Positions 1 through 9,376 of a DNA stretch of 64,000 bases are shown piece after piece. The notes under the pieces were generated by a model. The model worked only from the letters and a program-made list of their open reading frames with translations, was not told the origin of the DNA and made no database searches. The stretch lies in assembly GCA_022819745.1 (NCBI GenBank), contig JAJEGS010000039.1, forward strand, positions 62,001-126,000. Direction: 5' to 3'. Source of the DNA: Candidatus Latescibacterota bacterium. GTDB lineage: Bacteria > Latescibacterota > UBA2968 > UBA8231. How positions within the stretch are numbered: position 1 is the stretch's first letter; each line of letters opens with the position of its first letter. The translations under genes were made by a program, and so were the position numbers.

Positions 1-419
1 CGGGCGGGCGGCCTTGGCTCTTTGGGGTGCAGCACCCGCGCAACCCAGAGCAGTACATAGCAGTAGAAGACCTCGGGCTCGCGGCGATTGCGACCTCGGG
101 CGACTACGAGCAGTACTTTGATTGGGAAGGCGAGCGCTATCACCACCTGCTCGACCCCAAGACTGGCTATCCAGCGCGGGCTAGCATAAGCGCCACCGTG
201 TGGGCTGCGACCGCACTGGACGCCGACATTCTGTCAACCGCGGTCTTCGTCTTAGGGCCTGAGCAAGGGCTGGCGCTGGTCGAGGGCCTAACGGATGTCG
301 AGGGCTTCATTTTTTTTGCGCGAGACGGACAGCTCATGCACCGGGCGTCAACCGGGCTGCGCGGCCGCTTTCGCTTTTGCAATAGCAACAAACCTTCGCC
401 GGGCTGCGCTCGGCACTAG
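1..419 (+). CDS. apbE: FAD:protein FMN transferase ApbE, C-terminal part (cut by window edge)
   Basis: The open frame runs in from the left edge without a start, so only about the last 139 residues are visible. ApbE covalently attaches FMN to target flavoproteins in or at the cell envelope, such as Rnf/Nqr subunits. The visible part has the family's C-terminal order: a segment reading RPWLFGVQHPRNP, then IATSGDYEQYF, a HHLLDPKTGYPA motif (conserved His/Asp/Gly of the FAD and metal site), and a Thr-Ala-x-x-AD-x-LSTAVFVLG helix. The last 25 or so residues, rich in Arg, Asn and Ser, are not family-typical. The gene lies 18 bp before secDF on the same strand. No target flavoprotein is visible in the window. 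The GTG at position 27 is an internal Val, not the start. Confidence 0.9.
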   Translation, partial: GGRPWLFGVQHPRNPEQYIAVEDLGLAAIATSGDYEQYFDWEGERYHHLLDPKTGYPARASISATVWAATALDADILSTAVFVLGPEQGLALVEGLTDVEGFIFFARDGQLMHRASTGLRGRFRFCNSNKPSPGCARH

Positions 420-437
420 CGGAGTAAAGACCAATTT

Positions 438-2960
438 ATGAAACGCAATCGGAAACTCGTGCTGATCGTGGCACTAATCGCCGCGGCAGTGTACTACCTG
501 CTGCCGAGCGTGGAATTTTACAGCATGGCGGACGACGAGCGAGAGGCCATGGAGCTAAAATCTCCCGGGCAACTCGTCGATCTGAAAAAGCGCTCGCTCA
601 ATTTGGGGCTGGATTTGCAGGGCGGCATCCACCTCGTCCTAGAGGTCAAGACCGAGGGGATGGAGCAGCAGGAAGCCCAAGATGCAGTCGCCCAAGCCCA
701 GGAAGTCATCCGCAACCGCGTCGATCAGTTTGGGGTGGCCGAGCCGACTATTCAGCGCCAAGGCGACAATCGCATCATCATCGAATTGCCCGGCGTCCAA
801 GACGTGCAGCGCGCCAAGGACCTAGTAGGCCAGACTGCACTGCTCGAATTCCAGCTCCTCGAACCCGCTGAAGATCGCACTCGCCTGATCCAGCGCATCG
901 ACCAAGTGCTGGCTCCGAAAGAAGAGGACACAGAGGAAGAAGAAGACCTCCTCCTTTCCTCCACACCAGAAAGCGCGCCCCTCTCCTCCATGCTCAGCCC
1001 CACCGGCGAAGACCTCACGGTCTCGGGCCGCGACTTGCTGCGCGTCAAGAACTTGCTCAACACCTCAGAAGCTCAAGAACTCATCCCCGCAGACGTGGAA
1101 TTTCTCTTTTCAAGCAAGCCCGCTGGGGCCGAGGGCAATGAGTTCTACTTCCTCTACTTGGTGCGCAAAAAGCCGGAGATGACCGGGCACATGATTCAGG
1201 ACGCCTTTGTCTCCATCGGCCAAGTAGTAGAGTACATGGGCCAGCCCATCGTCAATTTCTCAACCACCGATGAAGGCGTGCGGCTCTTCAGCCGCATTAC
1301 GGGTTCGCACATCGGCGAGCGCATGGCCATCGTCCTCGACGAATCGGTGTACTCAGCCCCGGTCATCCGAACCAAAATCAGCGAGGGTCGCGGCATCATC
1401 ACCGGCAGCGGCACCCAAGAAGAGGCCAAAGACCTCGCCATCGTGCTGCGGGCCGGCGCGCTACCAGCCGAAGTCGAGATCATCGAAGACCGCACGGTCG
1501 GCCCCTCGCTCGGGCGCGACTCTATTGAGCAAGGCAAGACCGCAGCCATCTACAGCATGGTACTGGTCGTGATCTTCATGGTCCTCTACTACCGCGCCGC
1601 CGGGCTGATCGCCGACTGCGCCCTCCTGCTCAACATGCTCTTCATCATGGCGGTCCTAGCCGGTTTTCACGCCACGCTGACCTTGCCCGGCATTGCCGGC
1701 ATCATCCTGACCATCGGCATGGCCGTTGACGCCAATGTACTGATCTTCGAACGCATCCGCGAAGAGCTGCGCTCGGGCAAGACCGTGCGCGCGGCCATAG
1801 ATTCCGGCTACGGCCACGCGCTCTCGGCCATCATCGACGCCAACGTAACCACGTTCCTCGTCGGCATCGTGCTCTATCAGTTCGGCACCGGGCCGATCCG
1901 CGGCTTTGCTTTGACCCTGTGCATCGGCATCATCTCCAGCCTCTTCACGGCCTTCTTTGTAACTCGCACGATCTTCGAGCTGATTACCCGGAAGTCGGAG
2001 CAATCGAGCTTGAGCATCGGGCCCGTTGGACTGTTCTCCAATTTGAACATCCGCTTCCTCTCGTTGCGCAACATTGGTTTCGGCACCTCGGCGGCTGTGC
2101 TGCTCATCGGCATCGTCTCCATTTTGGGCATCAATGGCATCCGCAAGGGCATTGACTTCGCCGGCGGCACCTTGCTGGAGTTGCACTTCGATCCAGCCAT
2201 CCAAGTCGAGGACATCCGCAGCCAGCTCGGTCGCGTCCCCGTGGGCGATGCCGAGATCGACCTGAGCAAGAGCGAGATCAAGCAGTTCGGATCGGAAAAC
2301 GACATCCTCATCCGCGTCAGCGAGAGTGGAACAGGCACTGAGGTGGCCGACGGCATTATGGGGGTACTCAAGGCCGGATTTGCCTCCAGCATCGAGGAAA
2401 TGGAGTGGATCCGACGCCAAGAAAAGGTCGGCCCCAAAATCGGCAGTGAACTAAGCAACGCGGCCGTGCGCGCAGTGCTGGTGGCCCTAGCGCTGATCCT
2501 GATCTACATGGCTTGGCGTTTCCACCGCTTTCTCTACGGGATTGCCGCGGTCGTCGCACTTTTCCACGATGTACTCATCACCCTCGGGCTGCTCTCGCTC
2601 TTCGACATTGAGATTACTCTCGCGGTGGTCGCTGCCTTGCTAGCCATTGTCGGCTACTCGCTCAACGACACCATCGTGGTCTTCGACCGCATCCGCGAAA
2701 ACCTGCACACGGCCCGCCGACAGGGTTTTGACGGCACGGTCAACCAGAGCATCAACGAGTGCCTGAGCCGCACGCTGATCACCTCGGCGACGACCCTTAT
2801 GGCAGTGCTGGTGCTGATGATCTTTGGCGGCGAGGTCAATCGCGACTTTACCATCACCTTGATGATCGGCGTCGTGGTCGGCACCTACTCGTCTGTATTC
2901 GTCGCCAGCCCAGTGCTCTACTTAGGCCAACAGCGGGCCGCCGCAAAAGGGGCCGACTAA
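438..2960 (+). CDS. secDF: Protein translocase SecD-SecF fusion
   Basis: An 840-residue fusion of the two accessory subunits of the Sec translocase, which use the proton-motive force to pull proteins across the inner membrane. The N-terminal SecD half has a first membrane helix (residues 6-22), the LGLDLQGG motif near residues 56-63, a large periplasmic domain, and a membrane block with GMAVDANVLIFERIREEL. The SecF half starts near residue 530, has GIDFAGGTLLELH and ends in a membrane block with GYSLNDTIVVFDRIREN. Both halves carry the conserved Asp of the proton path. An acidic stretch (EEDTEEEED) interrupts the SecD periplasmic domain and looks like a lineage-specific loop. Fused SecDF is known in Bacillus and several other phyla, whereas many Gram-negatives keep two genes. 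Function is near certain. Confidence 0.97.
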   Translation: MKRNRKLVLIVALIAAAVYYLLPSVEFYSMADDEREAMELKSPGQLVDLKKRSLNLGLDLQGGIHLVLEVKTEGMEQQEAQDAVAQAQEVIRNRVDQFGVAEPTIQRQGDNRIIIELPGVQDVQRAKDLVGQTALLEFQLLEPAEDRTRLIQRIDQVLAPKEEDTEEEEDLLLSSTPESAPLSSMLSPTGEDLTVSGRDLLRVKNLLNTSEAQELIPADVEFLFSSKPAGAEGNEFYFLYLVRKKPEMTGHMIQDAFVSIGQVVEYMGQPIVNFSTTDEGVRLFSRITGSHIGERMAIVLDESVYSAPVIRTKISEGRGIITGSGTQEEAKDLAIVLRAGALPAEVEIIEDRTVGPSLGRDSIEQGKTAAIYSMVLVVIFMVLYYRAAGLIADCALLLNMLFIMAVLAGFHATLTLPGIAGIILTIGMAVDANVLIFERIREELRSGKTVRAAIDSGYGHALSAIIDANVTTFLVGIVLYQFGTGPIRGFALTLCIGIISSLFTAFFVTRTIFELITRKSEQSSLSIGPVGLFSNLNIRFLSLRNIGFGTSAAVLLIGIVSILGINGIRKGIDFAGGTLLELHFDPAIQVEDIRSQLGRVPVGDAEIDLSKSEIKQFGSENDILIRVSESGTGTEVADGIMGVLKAGFASSIEEMEWIRRQEKVGPKIGSELSNAAVRAVLVALALILIYMAWRFHRFLYGIAAVVALFHDVLITLGLLSLFDIEITLAVVAALLAIVGYSLNDTIVVFDRIRENLHTARRQGFDGTVNQSINECLSRTLITSATTLMAVLVLMIFGGEVNRDFTITLMIGVVVGTYSSVFVASPVLYLGQQRAAAKGAD

Positions 2961-2988
2961 AGTTAGCTGGGCGGGACCGTCTCTCGCC

Positions 2989-4200
2989 ATGAAAACGATA
3001 GTAGTAGCTGCCTTTGTCCTGCTATTGATCTACTACGGACCGCCGCAGGATCGCTCTAGCCCCTTTGACGCCGCGTGGATGCTAGGTGCGCTGGCCCTCT
3101 TGGCCGCGGCCGGAGGCCAATTGGCGCAGGCGATCCGCCTACCAGCCCTGGTGGGATGGATCGGGGCCGGGATGTTGCTGGGCACCGGCGGCTTGCAACT
3201 CGTCGATCTAGGCGCATTCTCCCTGCATCAATTGCTCTTTCTCACGGCGGGCCTCGGGGTCGGCTTCCAAGTAGGGCTGCACGTAGTATGGCCAACGTAC
3301 GCTTGGCGCACGCTTGGGTTGGTAGCGGCGGTGACCGCGCTGGTCTTTGCCTCGGTCACCGCGGCCACCGCATTGCTCGGGCTGCCTTGGGAACAAGCCG
3401 TGCTCCTCGGCGCATTGGCCGGCTTGTGGGGGCCTTTCACCGGTGTACCGGAATTTGGCCGACGCGGCGCGCTAGTGCTGGCCGTGCTAGGGACGGGCTG
3501 CGCCCTCGGGGCATTGGGGGGAGCACTGGTTCTGCTGGAAACCGGAGCCTCGGGATGGGTCGGGCGCGTCGGCCTATCGCTTGTAGCTGGCGGCGGGCTG
3601 GGGCTGGGGCTGCGCCTTTTAAGGCGGTTCGCCACGCCAAGCGCGACCATAGTCTCCGGCCTAGTCGGGGCTTTTTTCTTAACAGCTCTCGCGTTAGATA
3701 TCCTCGGGCTGATGGCCTTGCCCTGCGGGTTGGTGGCGGGCCTCGTACAGGACAAGCAGCAAAGCCGCCGCGTACGGTTGCTACTGCACCGGGGCGCGCC
3801 AGTGGCCTTCATGCTCTTTTTCGCACTCTTGGGGACCGCGCTCGACCTCGGCGCACTGTGGCCGCCCGCGGACGGGTTGTACGAGGCCGCGCTCGTCCTA
3901 GTGGCCGTGCCGCTGCTTTTGCGAGGACTGACTCCCATGGCGTACTACCCGCTACCCGGCCCTCATCCAGGGCGGCGCATTGGCTGGCGGCTCCTGCCGC
4001 GCGGCGCGTTGCTATTCGAGTTATTCTGCGGCCCGCACGGGCTGGCCCCCTACGTAGGGGCCGAGGGGCTTTTGGCGCAGGCCGTGTTCTTGGACATTCT
4101 CGTTTCGACCCTGCTTTTCTCCTCCTTGTCATTGCTCGTAGATGAGAGCCTTAGCGCCGCAGAAAAGGCCCGCTCTGTAGAAGACGGCGCGACAGCCTGA
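2989..4200 (+). CDS. Putative cation:proton antiporter (CPA2/Kef-like membrane protein)
   Basis: A 403-residue, very hydrophobic protein with roughly eleven to twelve predicted membrane helices and short loops. The segment GGQLAQAIRLPALVGWIGAG, about 45 residues in, resembles the first repeat of CPA2 antiporters, where the usual text is close to LxxRLGLPxVxGYLxAGxxLG. The order of Gly-rich helices (LTAGLGVGFQVG, LAGLWGPFTGVPEF) also suits this fold. The usual ND/DD transport pair is not clear to me, so the transported ion cannot be named. No C-terminal TrkA-N domain is present. It starts 28 bp after secDF at an ATG and is probably co-transcribed. An uncharacterised permease of another family remains possible. 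Confidence 0.6.
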   Translation: MKTIVVAAFVLLLIYYGPPQDRSSPFDAAWMLGALALLAAAGGQLAQAIRLPALVGWIGAGMLLGTGGLQLVDLGAFSLHQLLFLTAGLGVGFQVGLHVVWPTYAWRTLGLVAAVTALVFASVTAATALLGLPWEQAVLLGALAGLWGPFTGVPEFGRRGALVLAVLGTGCALGALGGALVLLETGASGWVGRVGLSLVAGGGLGLGLRLLRRFATPSATIVSGLVGAFFLTALALDILGLMALPCGLVAGLVQDKQQSRRVRLLLHRGAPVAFMLFFALLGTALDLGALWPPADGLYEAALVLVAVPLLLRGLTPMAYYPLPGPHPGRRIGWRLLPRGALLFELFCGPHGLAPYVGAEGLLAQAVFLDILVSTLLFSSLSLLVDESLSAAEKARSVEDGATA

Positions 4201-4266
4201 GCCGAGCCGCTGTTGGTTTGTGTCCAACTAGGCTGATTCGTATCTTTAGTGGTCTAGATATTTTGT

Positions 4267-4959
4267 ATGGACCACATCCGCGACAACTGGGAATTACTGC
4301 GCACCCGCATTGAGCGGGCGGCCGAGCGCAGCGGGCGCGTAGCAAGCGCGATTGAGGTCGTCGCCGTCAGCAAAACGCGCAGCGCCCGCGAGATCGAAGC
4401 CGCTTACGCCTGTGGCTTGCGCCTCGTGGGCGAAAATCGCATCCAAGAAGCAGCAGTCAAGCGCCCGCAGGTCGTCGCGCCACTCGCTTGGCACTTTGTC
4501 GGCCACTTGCAGACGAACAAAGCCGGGCGGGCCGTCGAGCTTTTCGATCTCGTGCAATCGGTCGATTCCGCCCGATTAGCGCGGGCACTCAGCCGCCGCG
4601 CCGAGCAGGCCGGTCGCACTATCGAGGTGCTCTTGCAGGTAAACACGGCCAGCAACCTGAGCCAAGGCGGAGTGGTTCCCGATCAGCTCGTCGAGCTAGT
4701 CGCAACTCTCGCGCCGCTGCCGCACTTGCAGATTCGCGGCCTGATGACCATTGCCGCCCACAGCGAGGACGAGGCCACGGTGCGGGGCTGTTTTCGGACC
4801 TTGCGCGAGCTCGGCGAAAAAGTCGCCGAGTGCGAATTTTCCGGCGTGTCCATGGACTATCTATCCATGGGCATGAGCGGCGACTTTGAACTCGCCATCG
4901 CCGAAGGGGCCAATTTGTTGCGCCTCGGCACGGCGATCTTCGGCCCGCGGCTGACTTGA
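4267..4959 (+). CDS. yggS: YggS/PROSC family PLP-binding homeostasis protein
   Basis: A 230-residue single-domain TIM-barrel protein that binds pyridoxal 5'-phosphate and buffers cellular PLP and amino-acid pools; no catalytic activity is established for the family. Diagnostic motifs are VAVSKTRSAREIEAAYACG (the Lys of VSK binds PLP), LVGENRIQEA, WHFVGHLQTNKA, LQVNTASN, IRGLMTIAAH and the C-terminal LSMGMSGDFELAIAEG with RLGTAIFGPR. The length matches the family. The ATG has no Shine-Dalgarno sequence just upstream; the preceding bases are AT-rich (TAGATATTTTGT), so a leaderless or weakly initiated transcript is possible. It precedes yggT, a conserved pairing in many bacteria. Confidence 0.95.
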   Translation: MDHIRDNWELLRTRIERAAERSGRVASAIEVVAVSKTRSAREIEAAYACGLRLVGENRIQEAAVKRPQVVAPLAWHFVGHLQTNKAGRAVELFDLVQSVDSARLARALSRRAEQAGRTIEVLLQVNTASNLSQGGVVPDQLVELVATLAPLPHLQIRGLMTIAAHSEDEATVRGCFRTLRELGEKVAECEFSGVSMDYLSMGMSGDFELAIAEGANLLRLGTAIFGPRLT

Positions 4960-4975
4960 TACACAGGAGATAATC

Positions 4976-5269
4976 GTGTTCGATTTCGGCGGTTTTTTTA
5001 CAGACGTCAAGGGCCTCCTCATTGGTCTCATCACGATCTATAGCTACGTGGTCCTCATCCGGGTGCTGATCTCGTGGTTTAATCCCAGCCCCCACAACCC
5101 ACTCGTCCAATTCCTACGCGGCGTCACCGATCCGGCCCTCGATACAGTGCGCTCCTTCTTGCCGAGGTTTTTCTGGTCAACTGGAATAGACTTTACGCCG
5201 ATAGTCCTGTTTTTCCTGCTCAGGCTCGTCGTCGTCTTTCTCCACAATATCTTCCCCGTAGCCGAATGA
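4976..5269 (+). CDS. yggT: YggT family small membrane protein
   Basis: A 97-residue protein with two hydrophobic helices separated by the family signature around SWFNPSPHNPLVQFLRGVTDPAL. YggT proteins sit in the inner membrane; the family has been linked to osmotic tolerance and, in cyanobacteria and plants, to division-ring and thylakoid organisation, but the biochemical role is unknown. The start is a GTG with a good AGGAG seven bases upstream. Its stop overlaps the ileS start as ATGA, so the two are translationally coupled. The yggS-yggT order is common. Confidence 0.93.
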   Translation: MFDFGGFFTDVKGLLIGLITIYSYVVLIRVLISWFNPSPHNPLVQFLRGVTDPALDTVRSFLPRFFWSTGIDFTPIVLFFLLRLVVVFLHNIFPVAE

Positions 5270-8200
5270 GCATGGCACCCCAAACCCCTTTTGCCTCTGT
5301 TCCGTCCCAAGTCGATTTCCCCGCTCAGGAACGCGAAATCCTCGAGGTCTGGCGCGACGGCAACCTGTATCGCAAATCCGTCGATGCCCGCTCGGTCGAG
5401 CGGCCTTTTCGCTTCTACGACGGGCCGCCCTTTGCGACCGGACTGCCTCACTATGGACACTTGCTGGCGTCCATTACCAAGGACGTGGTGCCCCGCTACT
5501 GGACGATGCGCGGCTATCGGGTCGAGCGCCGCTGGGGTTGGGACTGCCACGGCCTGCCCGTCGAAAACGAAGCCGAGCAGCAGCTCGGGCTCCGGTCGCG
5601 GCGCGACATTCTCGAGTACGGCGTAACCCAATTCAACGAGGCTTGCCGCGACTTGGTGCTGCGCTACACGGCCGAGTGGCAGCGGCTGATCGAGCGATTG
5701 GGGCGCTGGGTTGACTGGGACCACCAGTATCGGACGATGGACCCCGATTTCATGGAGTCGGTATGGTGGGTGTTCAAGTCGCTGTGGGATAAGGGGCTCG
5801 TTTATGAAGGCTACAAGTCCCTCGCCTACTGTCCCCGCTGCTCCACACCGCTGTCGAACTTCGAGGTCAACCAAGGCTACCAAGACACTCAGGACCCGTC
5901 GATCACCGTGCGTTTCCGCGTCGTCGGCGAGCCGCGCCTGTCCCTGCTCGCTTGGACGACGACCCCGTGGACTCTGCCCTCCAACATGGGCTTGGCCGTC
6001 GGCCGCGACATCGACTACGTGTGCGTCACCACCGGCGACGGAGAGCAGTTAATCCTCGCCGCTTCTCTCGTCGAAAACCTCTTCCGTCGGCACGACAGCG
6101 AAATCGCCGAGGTAACGCCAGTCGCCGTCGAAGACCTCGTCGGACTGCGCTACGAGCCTTTGTTCTCCTACTTCGCCGGCCATGCCGACGAGGGCGCTTT
6201 TCGCGTCGTAACAGCCGACTTTGTATCCACCGACGACGGCACCGGCATCGTCCACATTGCCCCGGGCTTCGGCGAAGACGACTACCAACTCGGTCTGGCC
6301 GAAGGCTTGCCCGTGGTCTGCCCCATCGACGCCGACTGCTGCTTCACCGACGAGCTCCCAGACTTTGCGGGCACTTTCGTGAAGGACACCGATACGCCCC
6401 TCATCCGCCGCTTGCGAGCCTCGGGCCAGCTATTCTCCGAAGGCTCCATCGAGCACTCGTACCCCTTCTGCTGGCGCTGCGACTCGCCTCTCATCTACCG
6501 CACGATCTCCACTTGGTTCGTAAAAATCGAAGGCGAGGTAAAGGAAAAGATGCTCGCCGCCAATCAGCAGATCTGGTGGATTCCCGAGCACATCCGCGAT
6601 GGCCGCTTCGGCAAGGGCATTGAGTCGGCACCGGACTGGGCCGTCAGCCGCAACCGCTACTGGGGCACGCCGCTACCGATTTGGCGCAACGAAGAGACGG
6701 GCGAAGCCGTATGCGTCGGCAGCCGTGAGGAGTTGTGCAAACTCACCGGACGCGAAGTCGATGACCTGCACAAGCACTTCATCGACGACCTCGAGATCCC
6801 GGCACCGTCGGGGAACGGCTCGCTGCAGCGCGTGCCCGAAGTCCTCGACTGCTGGTTTGAGTCTGGGTCCATGCCGTACGCGCAAAGCCACTACCCCTTC
6901 GGGCGGCGCGAGGACTTTGAAGCCTCTTTCCCAGCCAACTTCATCTCCGAGAACCTCGATCAGACCCGAGGGTGGTTCTACACCCTGACGATCCTCGCCG
7001 CGGCCCTGTTCGACAAGCCAGCTTTCCACAACTGCATCGTCGGCGGCATGTTGCTAGCCGCCGACGGACGCAAGCTGAGCAAGCGCTTGAAGAACTATCC
7101 CGATCCGGCCGAGATGCTCGAAACCTACGGCGCCGACGCCCTGCGCCTCTATCTGCTCAACTCGCCGGCCATGAAAGCCGAAGAGATGCGTATGACCGAA
7201 GAGGGTATCAAGCAAAGTCTGCGCGATGTCATCATCCCCTTGTGGAATGCCTATAGCTTCTTCGTCACCTACGCGACCATTGACGGCTGGACGCCAGACA
7301 AGAGCCGTGCACAGCCGCTCGATCACCGCCTCGACCGCTGGATTCTTTCGGAGTTGCAGACCCTGCTCCACGACCTCAACGCCGAAATGGAAGCCTACCG
7401 GCTCTATCGCACAGTCCCGGCAATGGTGGCCTTTATCGAGAAGCTGACCAACTGGTACATCCGCCGCAGCCGCCGCCGATTCTGGAAGTCCGAAGACGAC
7501 CAAGACAAGAAGGCCGCGTACGACACCCTCTATCGGGTGCTGGTGACCTTCATCAAGGCCCTGGCACCGGTCTTGCCCTTTATCACCGATACTATCTACC
7601 AGAACTTAGTGCGCCGCGTCGATCCCGAGGCCCCCGAAAGCATCCACCTGTGCGATATGCCCCAAGCTGACGAGCACTTGCGCGACGCCGCCTTAGAGCA
7701 ACAAATGGAACTAGCCACACGGGCCGTGGTCTTGGGCCGCTCGCTGCGCAGCAAGCACGAGCTCAAGGTGCGCCAGCCGCTGCGGCACCTCTATCTCCTG
7801 CCCCCCAACGGACACAGCCACCACGGGCTAGAGCAGATGACCGACCTGCTAGCCGACGAACTCAACGTCAAAGAGGTGGTGCTGGTGGAGGACGAGACCG
7901 AGTTCAGCGAGGTCTCCTACCGGCCCGACTTCCGCGCCTTAGGACCGCGTTTCGGCAAGCAGATGCCAGCAGTCGCCACTCGCATCCAAGCTCTGACGGC
8001 TGAGGATGTACACCTCCTCGAAAGTGGTGGCCAACTCTCGGTGGCTGGCGGCGAGATCGGGCTAGCCGACATCGTCGTGCAGCGCCGCGAGAAAGAAGGC
8101 GTGGTGGTAGCCCTCGACAATAACCTCGGGGTGGGGTTAGATGTCCAACTCGACGACGAGTTAATCGCCGAATGCACTGCACGCGAATTCGTCAACCGCG

Positions 8201-8427
8201 TGCAGAACATGCGCAAAGAGGCCGGGCTAGATGTCGCCGACCGCATCCACATCTGGGTACAAGGCGCGTCCGCTCTAGAGGAAGCAGTTGAGCAGCACCG
8301 CGAGTACATCGCCGCCGAAATTTTAGCGCTAGCCCTCCACACCGGAGAACTGCCCCAAGGGGCGCTCTTGCAGCAGGAGAGGCAGGTCAACGGCTGCGAC
8401 GGCACCATTGCTATTGCTAAGGCCTAG
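5266..8427 (+). CDS. ileS: Isoleucyl-tRNA synthetase, long eukaryote-like type
   Basis: Class I aminoacyl-tRNA synthetase of 1053 residues that charges tRNA-Ile and hydrolyses mischarged valine. The HIGH motif appears as HYGH (residues 62-65, within GLPHYGHLLA), followed by WDCHGLPVENEAE. The editing domain contains TTPWTLPSN. The motif RNRYWGTPLPIW precedes the KMSKS loop, which is KLSKR within GRKLSKRLKNYPDP. The HYGH and SKRLKNYPDP forms and the length are typical of IleRS2, the type shared with eukaryotes and with mupirocin-resistant bacteria, rather than the common bacterial IleRS1. It is coupled to yggT by an ATGA overlap and followed by a DksA-like gene and lspA, a frequent neighbour of ileS. 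Confidence 0.98.
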   Translation: MSMAPQTPFASVPSQVDFPAQEREILEVWRDGNLYRKSVDARSVERPFRFYDGPPFATGLPHYGHLLASITKDVVPRYWTMRGYRVERRWGWDCHGLPVENEAEQQLGLRSRRDILEYGVTQFNEACRDLVLRYTAEWQRLIERLGRWVDWDHQYRTMDPDFMESVWWVFKSLWDKGLVYEGYKSLAYCPRCSTPLSNFEVNQGYQDTQDPSITVRFRVVGEPRLSLLAWTTTPWTLPSNMGLAVGRDIDYVCVTTGDGEQLILAASLVENLFRRHDSEIAEVTPVAVEDLVGLRYEPLFSYFAGHADEGAFRVVTADFVSTDDGTGIVHIAPGFGEDDYQLGLAEGLPVVCPIDADCCFTDELPDFAGTFVKDTDTPLIRRLRASGQLFSEGSIEHSYPFCWRCDSPLIYRTISTWFVKIEGEVKEKMLAANQQIWWIPEHIRDGRFGKGIESAPDWAVSRNRYWGTPLPIWRNEETGEAVCVGSREELCKLTGREVDDLHKHFIDDLEIPAPSGNGSLQRVPEVLDCWFESGSMPYAQSHYPFGRREDFEASFPANFISENLDQTRGWFYTLTILAAALFDKPAFHNCIVGGMLLAADGRKLSKRLKNYPDPAEMLETYGADALRLYLLNSPAMKAEEMRMTEEGIKQSLRDVIIPLWNAYSFFVTYATIDGWTPDKSRAQPLDHRLDRWILSELQTLLHDLNAEMEAYRLYRTVPAMVAFIEKLTNWYIRRSRRRFWKSEDDQDKKAAYDTLYRVLVTFIKALAPVLPFITDTIYQNLVRRVDPEAPESIHLCDMPQADEHLRDAALEQQMELATRAVVLGRSLRSKHELKVRQPLRHLYLLPPNGHSHHGLEQMTDLLADELNVKEVVLVEDETEFSEVSYRPDFRALGPRFGKQMPAVATRIQALTAEDVHLLESGGQLSVAGGEIGLADIVVQRREKEGVVVALDNNLGVGLDVQLDDELIAECTAREFVNRVQNMRKEAGLDVADRIHIWVQGASALEEAVEQHREYIAAEILALALHTGELPQGALLQQERQVNGCDGTIAIAKA

Positions 8428-8462
8428 TACAAACGGACGACGCGGAGAAAGGTGAAAATAAA

Positions 8463-8867
8463 ATGGACAACAAACCCAAGCAGATGGACCAAAAAGACCT
8501 CGATTTCTTCAAAAAATTGCTCCTCGAAAAAATTGCCCAGACCTCAGACGATGTCGAAGCCATCGAAAACACCTCGCGCAACGACGCCCGGGAAACGGCC
8601 TCTGAGGACCGCTCGACCTACTCGCTGCACATGGCCGACCACGGGACCGACGCCATGGAGCGCGAAAAATCCCTGCTCCTCGCCCAGCGCGGTGGCGATT
8701 ACATCGATTATTTAAACGAGGCCCTACAACGCATCGAGGACGGCACCTTTGGTATCTGCCGCACCTGCAAGGGGCCAATCGGCCGCGGGCGCTTAGAGGC
8801 CGTGCCCACCGCCACCCAGTGTATTAGCTGCAAGTCCAATCGCGAAGAGGCGTCGGACTTAGAGTGA
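8463..8867 (+). CDS. TraR/DksA family zinc-finger protein
   Basis: A 134-residue protein with a helical, charged N-terminal half (residues 1-85) and a C-terminal zinc finger. The metal ligands read CRTC followed about 17 residues later by CISC, the classic C4 spacing of DksA/TraR proteins. Upstream of the finger, ALQRIEDGTFGICRTC is the family hallmark. DksA homologues bind the RNA polymerase secondary channel and adjust transcription with ppGpp; many short homologues are uncharacterised. A GAAAGGTG Shine-Dalgarno precedes the ATG. Its last codon overlaps the lspA GTG start. The acidic DxxDA tip of E. coli DksA is not clearly present, so the exact role is open. Confidence 0.92.
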   Translation: MDNKPKQMDQKDLDFFKKLLLEKIAQTSDDVEAIENTSRNDARETASEDRSTYSLHMADHGTDAMEREKSLLLAQRGGDYIDYLNEALQRIEDGTFGICRTCKGPIGRGRLEAVPTATQCISCKSNREEASDLE

Positions 8868-9370
8868 CGTTTCTGTGGATCATACCACTGGCCGTGGCCA
8901 TCGATCAAGCAAGCAAATTCATCGTCCGCGGCTCCATGACGCTGTACCAATCCGAACCTGTATTGGGCAACTTTTTCCGCCTGACCTACATCCACAACCC
9001 CGGCGCGGCCTTCGGGCTAAACCTGGGCAGCCCGCTTTTACACACGGCCTTCTCGTTCCTCGCCCTCGGCATCCTCGTGTACCTCTATCGCTCGCTCGCC
9101 GCAAACGAGCGGCTTTTGCGCTTAGCTCTCTGCCTAGTATTAGGCGGTGCCGTGGGCAACATCATCGACCGTCTGTACTTGGGAGAGGTAGTGGATTTTT
9201 TCGACTTCGGCCTCGGGGATTTGCGCTGGCCGATCTTCAACTTTGCCGATTCCTTCGTCACCGTCGGCGTCTTGCTCTTGGCCTTGGGCTACTCTCGCCG
9301 CGAAAAGACGGACTCCTCCCCTGAGCAGCCGTCCTCTCCTGAGTCCGAAGAGGAAATCGCGCGGGAGTAA
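8864..9370 (+). CDS. lspA: Lipoprotein signal peptidase (signal peptidase II)
   Basis: An inner-membrane aspartyl protease of 168 residues that removes the signal peptide from diacylglyceryl-modified prolipoproteins. Four membrane helices are apparent. Conserved segments are DQASKFIV near the N-terminus, YIHNPGAAFGL, the first catalytic Asp in GNIIDRLYLGEVVDFF and the second in FNFADSFVTVG. The GTG start overlaps the stop of the DksA-like gene (GTGA), implying translational coupling. The charged C-terminal tail (SSPEQPSSPESEEE) is longer than usual. Lipoproteins in this window such as BamD and CpoB are likely substrates. Confidence 0.97.
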   Translation: MTFLWIIPLAVAIDQASKFIVRGSMTLYQSEPVLGNFFRLTYIHNPGAAFGLNLGSPLLHTAFSFLALGILVYLYRSLAANERLLRLALCLVLGGAVGNIIDRLYLGEVVDFFDFGLGDLRWPIFNFADSFVTVGVLLLALGYSRREKTDSSPEQPSSPESEEEIARE

Positions 9371-9376
9371 ATTCCC

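Noticed and set aside
1656..2420. A 254-codon minus-strand frame opposite secDF
   Set aside because: A long antisense frame caused by high GC; it shows no domain, and secDF on the other strand is unmistakable.
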